Shown here: one piece after another, positions 36,124 to 45,412 of the stretch | Layout of the letters: each line of letters opens with the position of its first letter | Numbering within the stretch: the first letter of the stretch is position 1 | Source of the DNA: Paraburkholderia aromaticivorans | GTDB lineage: Bacteria; Pseudomonadota; Gammaproteobacteria; Burkholderiales; Burkholderiaceae | Assembly: GCF_012689525.1 (NCBI RefSeq) | Contig: NZ_CP051515.1 | Coordinates: 2,046,001 to 2,110,000 of the forward strand | Length of the DNA stretch: 64,000 nucleotides | Reading direction: 5' to 3' | Program-made: the position numbers and the translations under genes | Notes under the pieces: generated by a model | What the model was told of the DNA's origin: nothing | The model's database searches: none | Seen by the model: the letters and a program-made list of their open reading frames with translations, nothing else

Positions 36124-38376
36124 TCAGGCGGTTTGCAGTTGGCTGCCGACCGGCAATTGCCGCAGCCGCTTGCCGGTGGCCGCATAAATCGCGTTGGTCA
36201 GCGCGGGCGCGAGCGCCGCCGTGCCGGGTTCGCCGATGCCGCCGGGCGCCTCGCTGCTCTTCACGATATGCACGTCGATCGGCGGCGTTTGATCGATGCG
36301 CAGCATCCGGTAGTCGGTGAAGTTGTTCTGCTCGACGCGGCCGTCCTTGATCGTGATCTCGCTATAGAGCGCCGCCGTGATACCGAAGATGATGCCGCCC
36401 TGCACCTGCGCTTCGATCGTGTTCGGATTGACCACCATGCCGCAATCGACCGCGCACACCACGTGCTTGACCGCCACCTCGCCCTGCTCCACCGCGACGT
36501 CGACGACGATCGCGAAGAAGCTGCCGAACGCATGCATGACCGACACGCCGCGCCCTTGCCCCTTCGGCACGGCGCCGCCCCAGTTCGCCGCCTGCGCGGC
36601 GGTGTTGAGCACGTTCAGCGCGCGCGGTGTTTTGCCGAGCAGATCCTGACGGTATTTGACGGGATCGACTTTGGCCTGCGCCGCGAGTTCGTCGATGAAA
36701 CTCTCCACCACGAAGGTCCCGCGCGTCGGTCCCACGCCGCGCCAGAATGCGGTGGGCACCGCGTGCGGTTCCTGGCGAACGTAGTCGATTAACTGGTTGG
36801 GCAAGTCGTACGGCAAGTCTGAGGCGACCTCGACCGCGTCCGGATCGATGCCGTTCTTGAAGGCAGGCGGCGCGAACCGCGCCAGTATCGACGAACCGAC
36901 AATCCGGTGCTGCCACGCGATTGGTTTGCCATTCGCGTCCAGTCCCGCTGAGATCTTGTCGTAGTAATACGGGCGGTACATGTCGTGCTGAATGTCTTCT
37001 TCGCGCGTCCACACCACCTTGACCGGCGTCGACAACTGCTTCGCGACCTTCACGGCTTGCGTGACCATGTCGAACTCGAGCCGCCGGCCGAAGCCGCCGC
37101 CGATCAGATGGTTGTGAACGACGATCTTGTCGGCGGGCAAGCCCGTGACCGCCGCGGCGGCATCCACCACCCGCGTCGGCACCTGCGAGCCGAGCCAGAC
37201 ATCGCAACCATCGGGGCGCACATGCACCGTGCAGTTGATCGGCTCCATGGTGGCGTGCGCGAGGAACGGCTGCTGATACACGGCGTCGACGCGCGTCTTC
37301 GCATTGGAGAACGCATTGCCGACGTCGCCGTCTTTGCGCGCCACCGCGCCGTTGCGCTGCGAGGCATTGGCGAGATCGTCGACGATCTGCTTCATCGACA
37401 GGTTCGCGCCCGCGCCTTCGTTCCATTTGACGACGAGGGCCTGCACGCCGCGTTTGGCGGCCCACGTGTGGTCGCCGATCACCGCGACCGCGTTGTCGAT
37501 CTTGATGACCTGGCGCACGCCGGGGATTTTTTTCGCGTTGGTGTCGTCGACGCTGGCGAGCGTGCCGCCGAACACCGGGCAGTTCGCAATCGCCGCGTAG
37601 ACCATGTCGGGCACGCGCACGTCGAGCCCGAACAGCGCGGTGCCGTCCACCTTCTCCGGCGAATCGAGGCGTTTGGCGGCCGTGCCGATCAGCTTGAAGT
37701 CCTTCGGGTCCTTGAGCTTGACGTCTTGCGGTGCGGGCAAGCTGGCAGCGACGGTCACCAGTTGGCCGTAGCCGATGCTGCGCTTGCTGGCCGCGTGAAT
37801 GACCTGCCCGGCCTGCGCATGGCAGCTTGCCGGATCGACCTGCCATTGCTGCGCTGCCGCGCTGATCAGAATGGTCCGCGCAGTGGCGCCCGCTCTGCGC
37901 ATCGGCTCCCACGCGTAGCGGATCGAGGTCGAGCCGCCCGTGAGTTGGCCGCCGAGCAGCGGGTCCATGAAGAGCTTTTCGTTCGGCGGCGCGTGATCGA
38001 CGGTGATCGCGTCGAGCGGCACTTCGAGCTCTTCGGCGATCAGCATCGGAATCGACGTGTAGACGCCCTGGCCCATCTCGACCTTCGGAATCACGAGCGT
38101 GACCTTGCCCGCAGTATCGATCTGGATGAACGCGTTCGGCGCGAACACGCCGCCTTGCGGCGTCTCGACACCGTCGCCGCCGATCACCGATTTGCCGGCC
38201 TTCTGATCCTGGCTGGCGGCCGGCATGCTGAAGCCGAGCAGCAGACCGCCGCCCGCCGCCGCGCCGACCGTCACGCCGAATTTCAGAAAGCTGCGGCGTG
38301 AAAAGCCACCTGCAGCGCGCGCGCCGCCCTTCGACGCCTGCGCGCCATGCTGTGAATCAAGCAATCCCTGGGACAT
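36124..38376 (-). CDS. Molybdopterin-binding subunit of molybdenum hydroxylase 1 (IorB-like)
   Basis: 750 aa from ATG 38376, one base after the small-subunit stop. A twin-arginine leader GFSRRSFLKFGVTVGAAAGG suggests export of the folded enzyme. It has the IorB/xanthine-dehydrogenase-family layout: VEMGQGVYTSIPMLIAEELE, FWRGVGPTRGTFVVESFIDE, and the active-site Glu in PGGIGEPGTAALAPALTNA. Hydroxylates or oxidises a carbonyl or N-heteroaromatic substrate; aldehyde, isoquinoline and nicotinate are known choices. Second copy at 45409-48237. Confidence 0.9.
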   Translation of the reverse strand: MSQGLLDSQHGAQASKGGARAAGGFSRRSFLKFGVTVGAAAGGGLLLGFSMPAASQDQKAGKSVIGGDGVETPQGGVFAPNAFIQIDTAGKVTLVIPKVEMGQGVYTSIPMLIAEELEVPLDAITVDHAPPNEKLFMDPLLGGQLTGGSTSIRYAWEPMRRAGATARTILISAAAQQWQVDPASCHAQAGQVIHAASKRSIGYGQLVTVAASLPAPQDVKLKDPKDFKLIGTAAKRLDSPEKVDGTALFGLDVRVPDMVYAAIANCPVFGGTLASVDDTNAKKIPGVRQVIKIDNAVAVIGDHTWAAKRGVQALVVKWNEGAGANLSMKQIVDDLANASQRNGAVARKDGDVGNAFSNAKTRVDAVYQQPFLAHATMEPINCTVHVRPDGCDVWLGSQVPTRVVDAAAAVTGLPADKIVVHNHLIGGGFGRRLEFDMVTQAVKVAKQLSTPVKVVWTREEDIQHDMYRPYYYDKISAGLDANGKPIAWQHRIVGSSILARFAPPAFKNGIDPDAVEVASDLPYDLPNQLIDYVRQEPHAVPTAFWRGVGPTRGTFVVESFIDELAAQAKVDPVKYRQDLLGKTPRALNVLNTAAQAANWGGAVPKGQGRGVSVMHAFGSFFAIVVDVAVEQGEVAVKHVVCAVDCGMVVNPNTIEAQVQGGIIFGITAALYSEITIKDGRVEQNNFTDYRMLRIDQTPPIDVHIVKSSEAPGGIGEPGTAALAPALTNAIYAATGKRLRQLPVGSQLQTA

Positions 38377-38377
38377 G

Positions 38378-38833
38378 TCATGCCCCCTTTGCGGCTTGCT
38401 TGATCGCCGCGCGGATGCGGTTGTAGGTTCCACAGCGGCAGATATTGCCGGCCATGGCGGCGTCGATGTCCGCATCGGTAGGATTGGGGTTGCTTGCCAG
38501 CAGCGACGCGGCCGACATGACCTGCCCCGACTGACAGTAGCCGCATTGCACCACGTCCAGTTGACGCCAGGCCTGCTGCACCTTCTGACCGGCCGGCGTG
38601 CTGCCCACCGCTTCGATCGTGGTGATCTTTTTATCGCCGACAGCCGCTGCCGGCAACACGCACGAGCGCACCGCCACGCCGTCGATGTGCACGGTGCACG
38701 CGCCGCATTGCGCGATGCCGCAACCGAACTTCGTGCCGGTCAGACCGACGATATCGCGCAAGACCCACAGAAGCGGCATGTCGGGCGGCGCGTCGACCGT
38801 ATGCGTCTGGCCATTGATATTCAGCGTTGTCAT
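38378..38833 (-). CDS. 2Fe-2S subunit of molybdenum hydroxylase 1 (IorA-like)
   Basis: 151 aa. N-terminal plant-type 2Fe-2S site ([16 protein letters not shown]) and C-terminal helical site ([25 protein letters not shown]) give the eight expected cysteines. Passes electrons from the molybdenum site to the cytochrome. No leader of its own; such subunits ride with the Tat-exported large one. First gene of the operon. Confidence 0.93.
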   Translation of the reverse strand: MTTLNINGQTHTVDAPPDMPLLWVLRDIVGLTGTKFGCGIAQCGACTVHIDGVAVRSCVLPAAAVGDKKITTIEAVGSTPAGQKVQQAWRQLDVVQCGYCQSGQVMSAASLLASNPNPTDADIDAAMAGNICRCGTYNRIRAAIKQAAKGA

Positions 38834-39243
38834 TGAGCGGCTCCGAGTGGGGCTTATTGTTTATCAGGCTGTTTAGACAGAGACGTCGAACCAAAACGTA
38901 AAGACTCGCCGCGTTTATTCGACACACCGGACTAATACGCATAGCGTTTTTCCGGTCGTTGAAAACGGCGGTAAATGCACGGGCGCGAACGCGCCGATAC
39001 TGACCGGCGAATTGTAGACGCGCATTAAAAAGTTCGCCTTGCGGCTGCACACCGGTGGCCGACCGGAAGAATTTCGCGGATGCTGATTGCGTATCTGAAA
39101 GGTGTTTTTAATCGACGGGAGACGATCCGCGCATCGGCCCGAACGGTCGGCCTTTATACGATCAGCGAATCTTGTTGAATCAATGCCGGGCGATTTTGTT
39201 AGCATGGATCCGGTCTGACTGACTATCCGAAGGAGCAGCACAC
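38834..39243. other. 410-bp divergent promoter region
   Basis: Lies between molybdenum-hydroxylase operon 1 and the unknown 132-aa gene; must hold both promoters. No clear repeat or operator was seen. AGGAGC at the right end is the ribosome site of the 132-aa gene. Confidence 0.4.
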
Positions 39244-39642
39244 ATGAACGACTCGCAATGCACTCAATTCCTCTCGGACATTCGCCGACCGCTGTTGGCG
39301 CTGCACAAAGCCGTTCTCGATCACGAGCGTGCCGTGTACGAAAAGGAATTCGGCCCGGTCACGCCGGCGGCTTTCCTGCAGGTGCTCATCAACGGATCGG
39401 GGTTCCGCTGGCTCACACCGCTCTCGACGATCATTGCGAACGTCGACGAAATTCTCGACGATAAGGAAGCCGAAGCCGCCGATCGGACCGCCGCGGCCGA
39501 AGCGGTGACGGGACTCTTCTCGCCCGACCAGCCGAACAATGCTTTTCTGCCGCGCTATCTGCCGCTGTTGCAGGCCGATCCGGCCATCCTGCATCAGCAT
39601 GGCCAGGTGTCGCAGCTGTTGCGCGGGATTGAATCGAAGTAG
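39244..39642 (+). CDS. Hypothetical 132-aa protein
   Basis: Not recognised. Soluble, helix-prone and acidic in the middle (ANVDEILDDKEAEAADRTAA), without a signal peptide or membrane segment. AGGAGC ribosome site eight bases before the ATG and codon use like its neighbours make it a real gene. A small hairpin (ctcgca/tgcgag, 39666-39680) follows the stop. Confidence 0.7.
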   Translation: MNDSQCTQFLSDIRRPLLALHKAVLDHERAVYEKEFGPVTPAAFLQVLINGSGFRWLTPLSTIIANVDEILDDKEAEAADRTAAAEAVTGLFSPDQPNNAFLPRYLPLLQADPAILHQHGQVSQLLRGIESK

Positions 39643-40113
39643 CCGGTTGCGCGCGGCTTCGTGTGCTCGCACGGTGCGAGTTCGGGCCGCGCGTTGATTG
39701 CGCGTTGATTGCGATTTGCCGTCGCGAGTGCGGCGCGCAGCGTTCATGCCGCCTCGGCTCCCGAATTTCCTCACCATTGAAAACGCGCTTTCCGACCGAC
39801 CGCGACTTGTCTGGTCGATGACAGCATGCGTGCGTCATCGGCCGATTACCAGGCTTTTCGACCACGGCCAACACAACGAGGCCTTATTTCAGGCCAATTT
39901 ATGCGCGTTTCGTAAGAGTGCGTGTTGCCTGCCCCGCTCGTTTGCGCTTGAAACGAGTGCGCGATCGAGTCATGGCTGAATTTGCCTGGCTTTGCTGAAT
40001 AAAACAAAGGTGAGCTTCTGCGGGAGATGGTCAGCGGGAGCTACGAAAAGCCGGTCAGCATGCTTCACGAAGCTTTGCTAAGGTAGGCAGACCTTCTTGC
40101 GACGCTCATCGCT
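39643..40113. other. 471-bp gap
   Basis: Contains a hairpin at 39666-39680 and an 11-bp exact tandem duplication, gcgcgttgatt (39689-39699 and 39700-39710). No gene recognised; the promoter of the hydrolase gene should be at the right end. Confidence 0.4.
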
Positions 40114-40932
40114 ATGCAAAACTGGCCGCTGTCCGAAAGCTATACCTTCCGCGATCAAGCCGTGCGCTTCAACGTGACCGGCAATGGTCCGCCGCTGGTG
40201 CTGGTTCACGGCACGCCGTTTTCTTCGTATGTGTGGCACCGCATTGCCCCGCATCTCGCCCAGACACGCACGGTCTATTACTACGACCTGCTCGGCTACG
40301 GGCAATCCGAACAGCGCGACGGCCAGGATGTCTCGCTCGGCGTGCAGAATGGTTTGCTCGCGGAATTGCTCGCGCATTGGCAACTGACAAGCCCGGATGT
40401 CATCGCGCACGATTTCGGCGGCGCGACTTCATTGCGCGCGCATCTGATCGATGGCTGCGACTATCGAAGCCTCACGCTGATCGATCCGGTGGCGGTGGCG
40501 CCGTGGGGTTCGCCGTTCGTGCGGCATGTGCGCGAACACGGTGACGCCTTCGCCGGACTGCCTCCGTACATTCATGAGGCGGTGGTGAAGGCGTATGTGC
40601 GCGGCGCGATCGCGCGCGAAATTCCGGACGACGAACTCGCGCCTTATGTGACGCCATGGCTAGGCGCAACCGGCCAGGCCGCGTTCTACCGGCAGATCGC
40701 GCAAATGGATCAGCGCTACACCGACGAGGTCGAAGCGCGCTATCCGCAGTTACGCTGTCCGGTGCAGATCCTGTGGGGTGAAGAGGACCAGTGGATTCCA
40801 CTGGCGCGCGGCCGTCAGCTGGCCGCGGCCATACCCGAAGCGCGCTTTCAGGCGGTGCCGAAAGCCGGCCATCTGATGCAGGAAGACGCGCCGGAAGCGA
40901 TCGTCGCCGCGGCGCTGCTGTGGCTCGATTGA
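40114..40932 (+). CDS. Alpha/beta hydrolase, haloalkane-dehalogenase-like
   Basis: 272 aa. Oxyanion segment VHGTPFSSYVWH, nucleophile elbow HDFGGAT with Asp in place of Ser, acid in LWGEEDQWIP and base in KAGHLMQED. An Asp nucleophile is the mark of haloalkane or haloacid dehalogenases and epoxide hydrolases, whose reaction passes through an ester on Asp. Substrate unknown. No ribosome site is visible before the ATG. Confidence 0.85.
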   Translation: MQNWPLSESYTFRDQAVRFNVTGNGPPLVLVHGTPFSSYVWHRIAPHLAQTRTVYYYDLLGYGQSEQRDGQDVSLGVQNGLLAELLAHWQLTSPDVIAHDFGGATSLRAHLIDGCDYRSLTLIDPVAVAPWGSPFVRHVREHGDAFAGLPPYIHEAVVKAYVRGAIAREIPDDELAPYVTPWLGATGQAAFYRQIAQMDQRYTDEVEARYPQLRCPVQILWGEEDQWIPLARGRQLAAAIPEARFQAVPKAGHLMQEDAPEAIVAAALLWLD

Positions 40933-40942
40933 AGCCGCGTGC

Positions 40943-41905
40943 CTAGCCGCGTCCTTGCGGCAGGTACGGCATGGGGTCGATCGGTTTGCCGTCGCGGCGC
41001 AACTCAAAGCCCACGGAAACGCGCGAGTTGTTTTCGTCGCCCATCTCGGCAATCTGCTGTCCCTGCACGACGATATCGCCGGTTCTGACCAGCAGCTTGC
41101 GGTTGTGCGAGTAGGCGGTCAGAAAGTCCTTGTTGTGCTGGACGATGATCAGACTGCCATAGCTGTTCAGACCCGTGCCGGCGTACATCACCTTGCCGTC
41201 GGCCGCGGCCCGCACCGGATCGCCCGGCTTGCCGCCGATTTCGATGCCGCGTGTTTCGCCCGGCTGGAATCCTTCGACCACGCGCCCGCCCGCGGGCCAG
41301 GCCAGCGCTACGCCGTTCGCGTGCCGCGCGGTTTGGTGCGCCACTTCGCGTGCTTCAGCGGCGCTGAGCGCCGGCGACTGCACGGACAGCGCGGATTGCG
41401 ACGGTGACTGCGCCGCACCCGATGCGGAGGCCGGCGCCGCCTGCCGCGCCGCGACCGAAGCCGCCGGCGCGGACGCCGCCGCGGCTTTCGCTGCCGCAAT
41501 GGCCGCGTTCACCGCCCGCACCGTTTCCGGCGACGCGACGTGCAAGACCTGTCCCAACTTCAAGCGCGAGGACGCCTTCAATCCATTCCAGGCCTGCAAC
41601 TGCTTCACGCTGCAGTGATGATGCTGCGCGATGCGCGCCAGGGTGTCGCCACGTTTGACGCGATACACGAGCGGCGGCGATTTCTTGAGCAGTTCGCTCT
41701 GGTCGGCGGTGATGCCGGCTGGCGCAACCGCCGTCGCATCGGATGCCGGCGCGCTCGCCGCCGGCACTCCGGACGCAGTTCCTGCCCCCGCTGCCGCGCC
41801 TGTCTGCGCGCCCTGCTGCCCCACATTCGCACAACCGCTGACCGCCAGCGCGACCCATACGCCGGCCAGACTGGCCATCATTGTTCTGTCGAAGCGCTTT
41901 CCCAT
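40943..41905 (-). CDS. NlpD-like LysM/M23 lipoprotein (second copy)
   Basis: 320 aa. Lipobox AVSGC with Cys 25, LysM (about 81-125; RVKRGDTLARIAQHHHCSV), a long Ala-rich linker and a degenerate M23 domain (about 225-315; LTAYSHNRKLLVRTGDIVVQ, VSVGFELRRDGKPIDPMPYL). His of the HxH metal site is partly kept (SHN) but the LHFE His is lost (GFELR). Closest in layout to E. coli NlpD, the activator of amidase AmiC. AGGAG ribosome site. Confidence 0.87.
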   Translation of the reverse strand: MGKRFDRTMMASLAGVWVALAVSGCANVGQQGAQTGAAAGAGTASGVPAASAPASDATAVAPAGITADQSELLKKSPPLVYRVKRGDTLARIAQHHHCSVKQLQAWNGLKASSRLKLGQVLHVASPETVRAVNAAIAAAKAAAASAPAASVAARQAAPASASGAAQSPSQSALSVQSPALSAAEAREVAHQTARHANGVALAWPAGGRVVEGFQPGETRGIEIGGKPGDPVRAAADGKVMYAGTGLNSYGSLIIVQHNKDFLTAYSHNRKLLVRTGDIVVQGQQIAEMGDENNSRVSVGFELRRDGKPIDPMPYLPQGRG

Positions 41906-42170
41906 CTTGTTCGACTCCTGCCTCGTTCATTGACGAGCCGGATGCCGCCTTATCGCATGCGACGCGCGCGCCCGGACGGCGCGCTGCTTTCCCCTGCGAC
42001 ACGGCAAAGCCGCCTCGTGCGGCATTCACCCATGCCCTGCCGACCAACCCAACCCCTCGCCTTCACAAGCTGCCGGATACCCGGGACGCGCACATGCCGT
42101 CCGCCAAAACAGCCGATCTTCCGCGAAAAGGGCCAGATTGCTGATTAAAATTCAAGCGGAATTGTAAAGT

Positions 42171-42188
42171 GCGTTTTATAAAAAACGC
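42171..42188. repeat. Inverted repeat GCGTTTT-N4-AAAACGC
   Basis: Perfect 7-bp arms around ataa in an AT-rich patch 266 bp upstream of the NlpD-like gene. Could be an operator or a minor hairpin. Confidence 0.4.
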
Positions 42189-42493
42189 GTCAACTCACAT
42201 ACTTTGATACAAACCTTACGCAGGGTATTGCGACATCGTTGCGCATACAACGTGTACGGCGGCGGCGCGTGCCCGTCAGGCATCCGCGTGGCCGCCGCAA
42301 ATCCGGTCTTTACCGGACCGCGTTTCATGCGCCGCTGGCGGATCGGGTGCGCGTTTGCCAGTCATGCAAAACGCACCTACGGCGACGCCTCGGCAAGCGC
42401 ACGATAACGTTTGCATTAACGGCAGAGTGGCATGGAAACTTGAATCGCCAGCGTCGGCGGCCGTAGGCGTGGAGTAAGAGTCGTGTCGGCGCT

Positions 42494-42515
42494 CGGACGG
42501 AACGGCGTCCGTCCG
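42494..42515 (-). terminator. Hairpin after the DUF3465 gene
   Basis: Arms CGGACGGA and TCCGTCCG with a 6-nt loop, 17 bp after the stop (minus strand). No T tract, so termination would be weak or factor-assisted. Confidence 0.45.
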
Positions 42516-42531
42516 GCTCGCTGGGATGCGG

Positions 42532-42948
42532 CTAGCTGTAGTACTGCCCCTGGTATTTCACGTAACCGACCGGATGATGCGTGAAGTGCAGCACCGGCAG
42601 AACGGGATTGCGATTGTCTTCGGTGGGATAGGCGCTGGCGTCGGGGATGTATTCGCCTTGGGCTTCGATCGGTTGCCCTGCCTGCAAGTTGGGGATCTCG
42701 TGCGCGAGGCCCTCGTTGTCGCCGAAACGAACGGCGACGAAGACCTCGGTGCCCACGAGATTTTCCGTACCGCCTTCGAACTTCACCACCGTGTCGATCT
42801 TGATGATGAAGTGCTGATGATTGGCGCCGTTGTGATTTTCCGGGCTGGCGAACACCTTGCTGATCGTGCCTTGCACGCAGGCCAGCGGCGCGCCCAGTGA
42901 ATGAACGTAACTATGATGAGGAAGGATCTGCGTCGCGCGATTACTCAT
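42532..42948 (-). CDS. DUF3465 protein
   Basis: 138 aa from ATG 42948, with ACGGAGA seven bases before it. OB-fold-like beta strands with the family block GTISKVFASPENHNGANHQH and FIIKIDTVVKF; ends in LHFTHHPVGYVKYQGQYYS. His-rich core. Often found with a signal peptide; none seen here. Function unknown. Confidence 0.75.
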   Translation of the reverse strand: MSNRATQILPHHSYVHSLGAPLACVQGTISKVFASPENHNGANHQHFIIKIDTVVKFEGGTENLVGTEVFVAVRFGDNEGLAHEIPNLQAGQPIEAQGEYIPDASAYPTEDNRNPVLPVLHFTHHPVGYVKYQGQYYS

Positions 42949-43078
42949 GAAGTCTCCGTGAAAGGAATCTGTCTTGCCTACGGCGAAACGTAAGGCGCGC
43001 CGCAAGCCGGCAGCGGCGCGATACCATTTGAGCGGACCAAGGCGCGCGAGTTCATTGCGCGCCGTTCACAGCAACCAT

Positions 43079-43108
43079 CTTGCATGGGGCCGCCTTGCAT
43101 GGGACCAC
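43079..43108. repeat. 15-bp imperfect tandem duplication
   Basis: cttgcatggg at 43079-43088 recurs at 43094-43103, and the rest of the unit matches in part (gccgc, accac). It sits at the broken end of the SRPBCC fragment. Confidence 0.5.
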
Positions 43109-43275
43109 GCGAGATCTATATACCGCTGCGGGTGATCGCGAACGGCAGCGGCTGCGATGTGCAATTCACGCTGTTTCGCGTGCCCGGCATGACGGACGGG
43201 AAATTTGCCGCCGACGCGCAATGGGTCGAACGGGATTTGCGCAAGCTGAAGGCGTTGGTCGAAGCGCGGAATTGA
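43099..43275 (+). pseudogene. C-terminal fragment of an SRPBCC/polyketide-cyclase-like gene
   Basis: About 58 codons (EIYIPLRVIANGSGCDVQFT, then FRVPGMTDGKFAADAQWVER) resemble the last strand and long C-terminal helix of SRPBCC proteins, where intact members are about 150 aa. The N-terminal part is absent: upstream in-frame sequence has no such similarity and the next gene points away. I infer a decayed remnant. An in-frame ATG at 43084 or 43099 could still give a short peptide. Confidence 0.55.
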
Positions 43276-43334
43276 CGTGCGTGGCCTTGACGGTTTTTGT
43301 CCAGACTGCCTGCGTATGACCACCGCACAATAAA

Positions 43335-43367
43335 AAACCGACGCCCTTAACCAAAGAGCGTCGGTTT
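43335..43367. terminator. Bidirectional stem-loop terminator
   Basis: 10-bp arms AAACCGACGC (43335-43344) and GCGTCGGTTT (43358-43367), with A6 before and TTTCTTT after. Ends the minus-strand cytochrome gene and stands beyond the SRPBCC fragment. Confidence 0.8.
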
Positions 43368-43421
43368 CTTTAAATGCCTGCACCCAGCGCCTGATACAAA
43401 CGCCAGAAGTACAGCAACAGT

Positions 43422-44693
43422 TCAACGCAGCGCTTTCACCGCATCCGCCGTCACGTCAGCCGGCTGGCCGCCCCACGTCGCACGCAGATAGTTGGTGAGC
43501 TGCGCGAGTTCCGCATCGCTAAGTTGGGTGGCGAAGCCCGGCATCTCCTGCATCCGCTCGAGGCCCGGAAAATCCTGTGCGCCGATACCGTCGAGCATCG
43601 CCACGATCAGATTGTGGGCATCGCTTTGACGCAGCGTCGAATTGCCATGCATCGGCACGGCGACATGCGGCTTGCCTTCGCCGTTCAGACCATGACATCC
43701 CGCGCACACGGCGAGATACACGTTGCGCCCCGCTTCGAGCTGAGCGGCATCCGCGGAAACGGACTGCAGCGGTTGCGGCGCGGGCGCCCGATCGCCGAGC
43801 AGATAGGTCGACATGGCGCGCAAGTCGTCGTGCGTCAGGTACTGGCTGCTCAGATGCACCACGGGATACATCTCGCCGAAAGCCGAGCCCTGCGGCGCGA
43901 TGCCGGTGGCGAAGAAGCTCTGCAGATCGGCCGCGTTCCAGCCACGCGCCGCGAGACCGTGCGGCGTGATATCCGGCGCCGCGATCCGGCCGAGTGCCGC
44001 GCCGGTCAGCGGCTTCGCGCCGTCGAGTTGGCCGAACGTACCGCGCGGCGTATGACACTCGGCGCAATGGCCGAGCGCGCTCGCCAGATAGCGGCCGCGA
44101 TTCCACTCCGCGGACGCCCCGGACGAGGTCCCGGCCGACGCATCCGGCAACGCGTCCTTCAGGAACACCCAGTTCCAGAAGCGCACGCCGAAACGCAGGT
44201 TGAACGGGAACGACAGCTCGGGCTCGTGGTTCGCCACCGCCGCCGGCTTCTGCGCCATCAGGTACGCGTAGATCGCATCGCTGTCCGCGCGCGACAACTG
44301 ACGGTACGACGTATACGGCATCGCCGGATAGAGCCGCTTGTCCGGCGTGACGCCGTCGTGCAGCGCTTTGTACAGATCGTCCGCGCTCCAGTTGCCGATA
44401 CCGTGGTCCTTATCCGGCGTGATGTTGGTGCCGTAGAAGGTGCCGAACGGCGAAGCCAGCTTCACACCGCCGGCGAACCGCGCGCCGTCGGCCGTGGTGT
44501 GGCAGGCGGCGCAATCGGCGGCCTTGACGAGGTAGCGGCCGCGTGCGAGCGGATCGGCGGCGGTGGATTGCGGTCCCAATGCGGCAGCCGCGGCCAGCGC
44601 GCCGGAGTCGTCGTGCTTGCCGCACGCGCTCAGCGCGAGCGCGGTGCCGAGCAGCAACAGCGCGCGGCGCAAGGTGATCGGTCGGCTCATCAT
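43422..44693 (-). CDS. Triheme c-type cytochrome of molybdenum-hydroxylase operon 2
   Basis: 423 aa. A lipobox (LGTALALSAC) suggests a lipoprotein rather than the soluble form of operon 1. Heme motifs CAACH (about 65), CAECH (about 210) and CAGCH (about 343). Start ATG 44693 overlaps the 2Fe-2S stop (ATGA). It should take electrons from the hydroxylase to the respiratory chain. Confidence 0.92.
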   Translation of the reverse strand: MMSRPITLRRALLLLGTALALSACGKHDDSGALAAAAALGPQSTAADPLARGRYLVKAADCAACHTTADGARFAGGVKLASPFGTFYGTNITPDKDHGIGNWSADDLYKALHDGVTPDKRLYPAMPYTSYRQLSRADSDAIYAYLMAQKPAAVANHEPELSFPFNLRFGVRFWNWVFLKDALPDASAGTSSGASAEWNRGRYLASALGHCAECHTPRGTFGQLDGAKPLTGAALGRIAAPDITPHGLAARGWNAADLQSFFATGIAPQGSAFGEMYPVVHLSSQYLTHDDLRAMSTYLLGDRAPAPQPLQSVSADAAQLEAGRNVYLAVCAGCHGLNGEGKPHVAVPMHGNSTLRQSDAHNLIVAMLDGIGAQDFPGLERMQEMPGFATQLSDAELAQLTNYLRATWGGQPADVTADAVKALR

Positions 44694-45412
44694 GCGGCGT
44701 CCTTTACGAGGCCCGGCGTCGTCAGCACGACTTCCTTCACGGCTTCGTAATAGCGCACGTAGCCCGTACAACGGCAGATGTGATCGTTCAACGCTTCGGT
44801 AATGGTTGCCTCGACCTTGTCTTTGGCAACCGGCTGACGCTTCAGGCGTTCGATCAACACGGTCGCCGCATTGACGAAGCCCGGCGTGCAGTAGCCGCAC
44901 TGAAAACTGAAATGCTCGAGAAACTTCTGCTGGATCGGCGACAGTTCGACGACCTCGCCCGCTTCGTTGTGCTTCGCGTGGCCTTCGATCGTGCGAATGG
45001 ATTTGCCGTGGAAAAAATTCGCGCCGGTGATGCAGGTGCGCACTTCTTCGCTGGTGCCGTCCGGTTTGTCGACGATCACCACGCACGCGTGGCAGATGCC
45101 CTGGCCGCAGCCGAGGCGCGAGCCGGTCAGGTGCAGGTACTCGTGCAGGTAATCGATCATCATCAGCCCGGCGGGCACATCGGTCGGGCCGACGATCTCG
45201 CCGTTCACCTTGATCGACAGCGGCATCGAACGAAAATGCGTTAGCGGACGCTCGACCACGGCGGCAGCAGGCGTGCTAGCGGCGACGGTTGTCGAAGCCG
45301 CGGCGACGCCGCTAGCCGGAGCCGCGCCGAAAGCAGCGGATGCGCCGCTTGCAGCAGCAGTGCTCACCGCGCCACTCGCGCCGTTAGCCTGAGTTTGATT
45401 TAGGGCCGTCAT
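44690..45412 (-). CDS. 2Fe-2S subunit of molybdenum hydroxylase 2
   Basis: 240 aa. Cysteine sites GCGQGICHACVVIVD, then CGYCTPGFVNAATVL and CRCTGYVRYYEAVK. It has about 60 extra N-terminal residues rich in Ala, Ser and Thr, not seen in the 151-aa subunit of operon 1. The start overlaps the large-subunit stop at 45409-45412, which supports the long form; an internal ATG (45226) would remove the extension. Confidence 0.9.
   Translation of the reverse strand: MTALNQTQANGASGAVSTAAASGASAAFGAAPASGVAAASTTVAASTPAAAVVERPLTHFRSMPLSIKVNGEIVGPTDVPAGLMMIDYLHEYLHLTGSRLGCGQGICHACVVIVDKPDGTSEEVRTCITGANFFHGKSIRTIEGHAKHNEAGEVVELSPIQQKFLEHFSFQCGYCTPGFVNAATVLIERLKRQPVAKDKVEATITEALNDHICRCTGYVRYYEAVKEVVLTTPGLVKDAA

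Larger units (their letters stand above)
41906..42531. other. 626-bp gap upstream of the NlpD-like gene
   Basis: AT-rich near 42140-42210, with an inverted repeat at 42171-42188, and a hairpin at 42494-42515 next to the DUF3465 stop. No gene could be supported. Confidence 0.45.
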
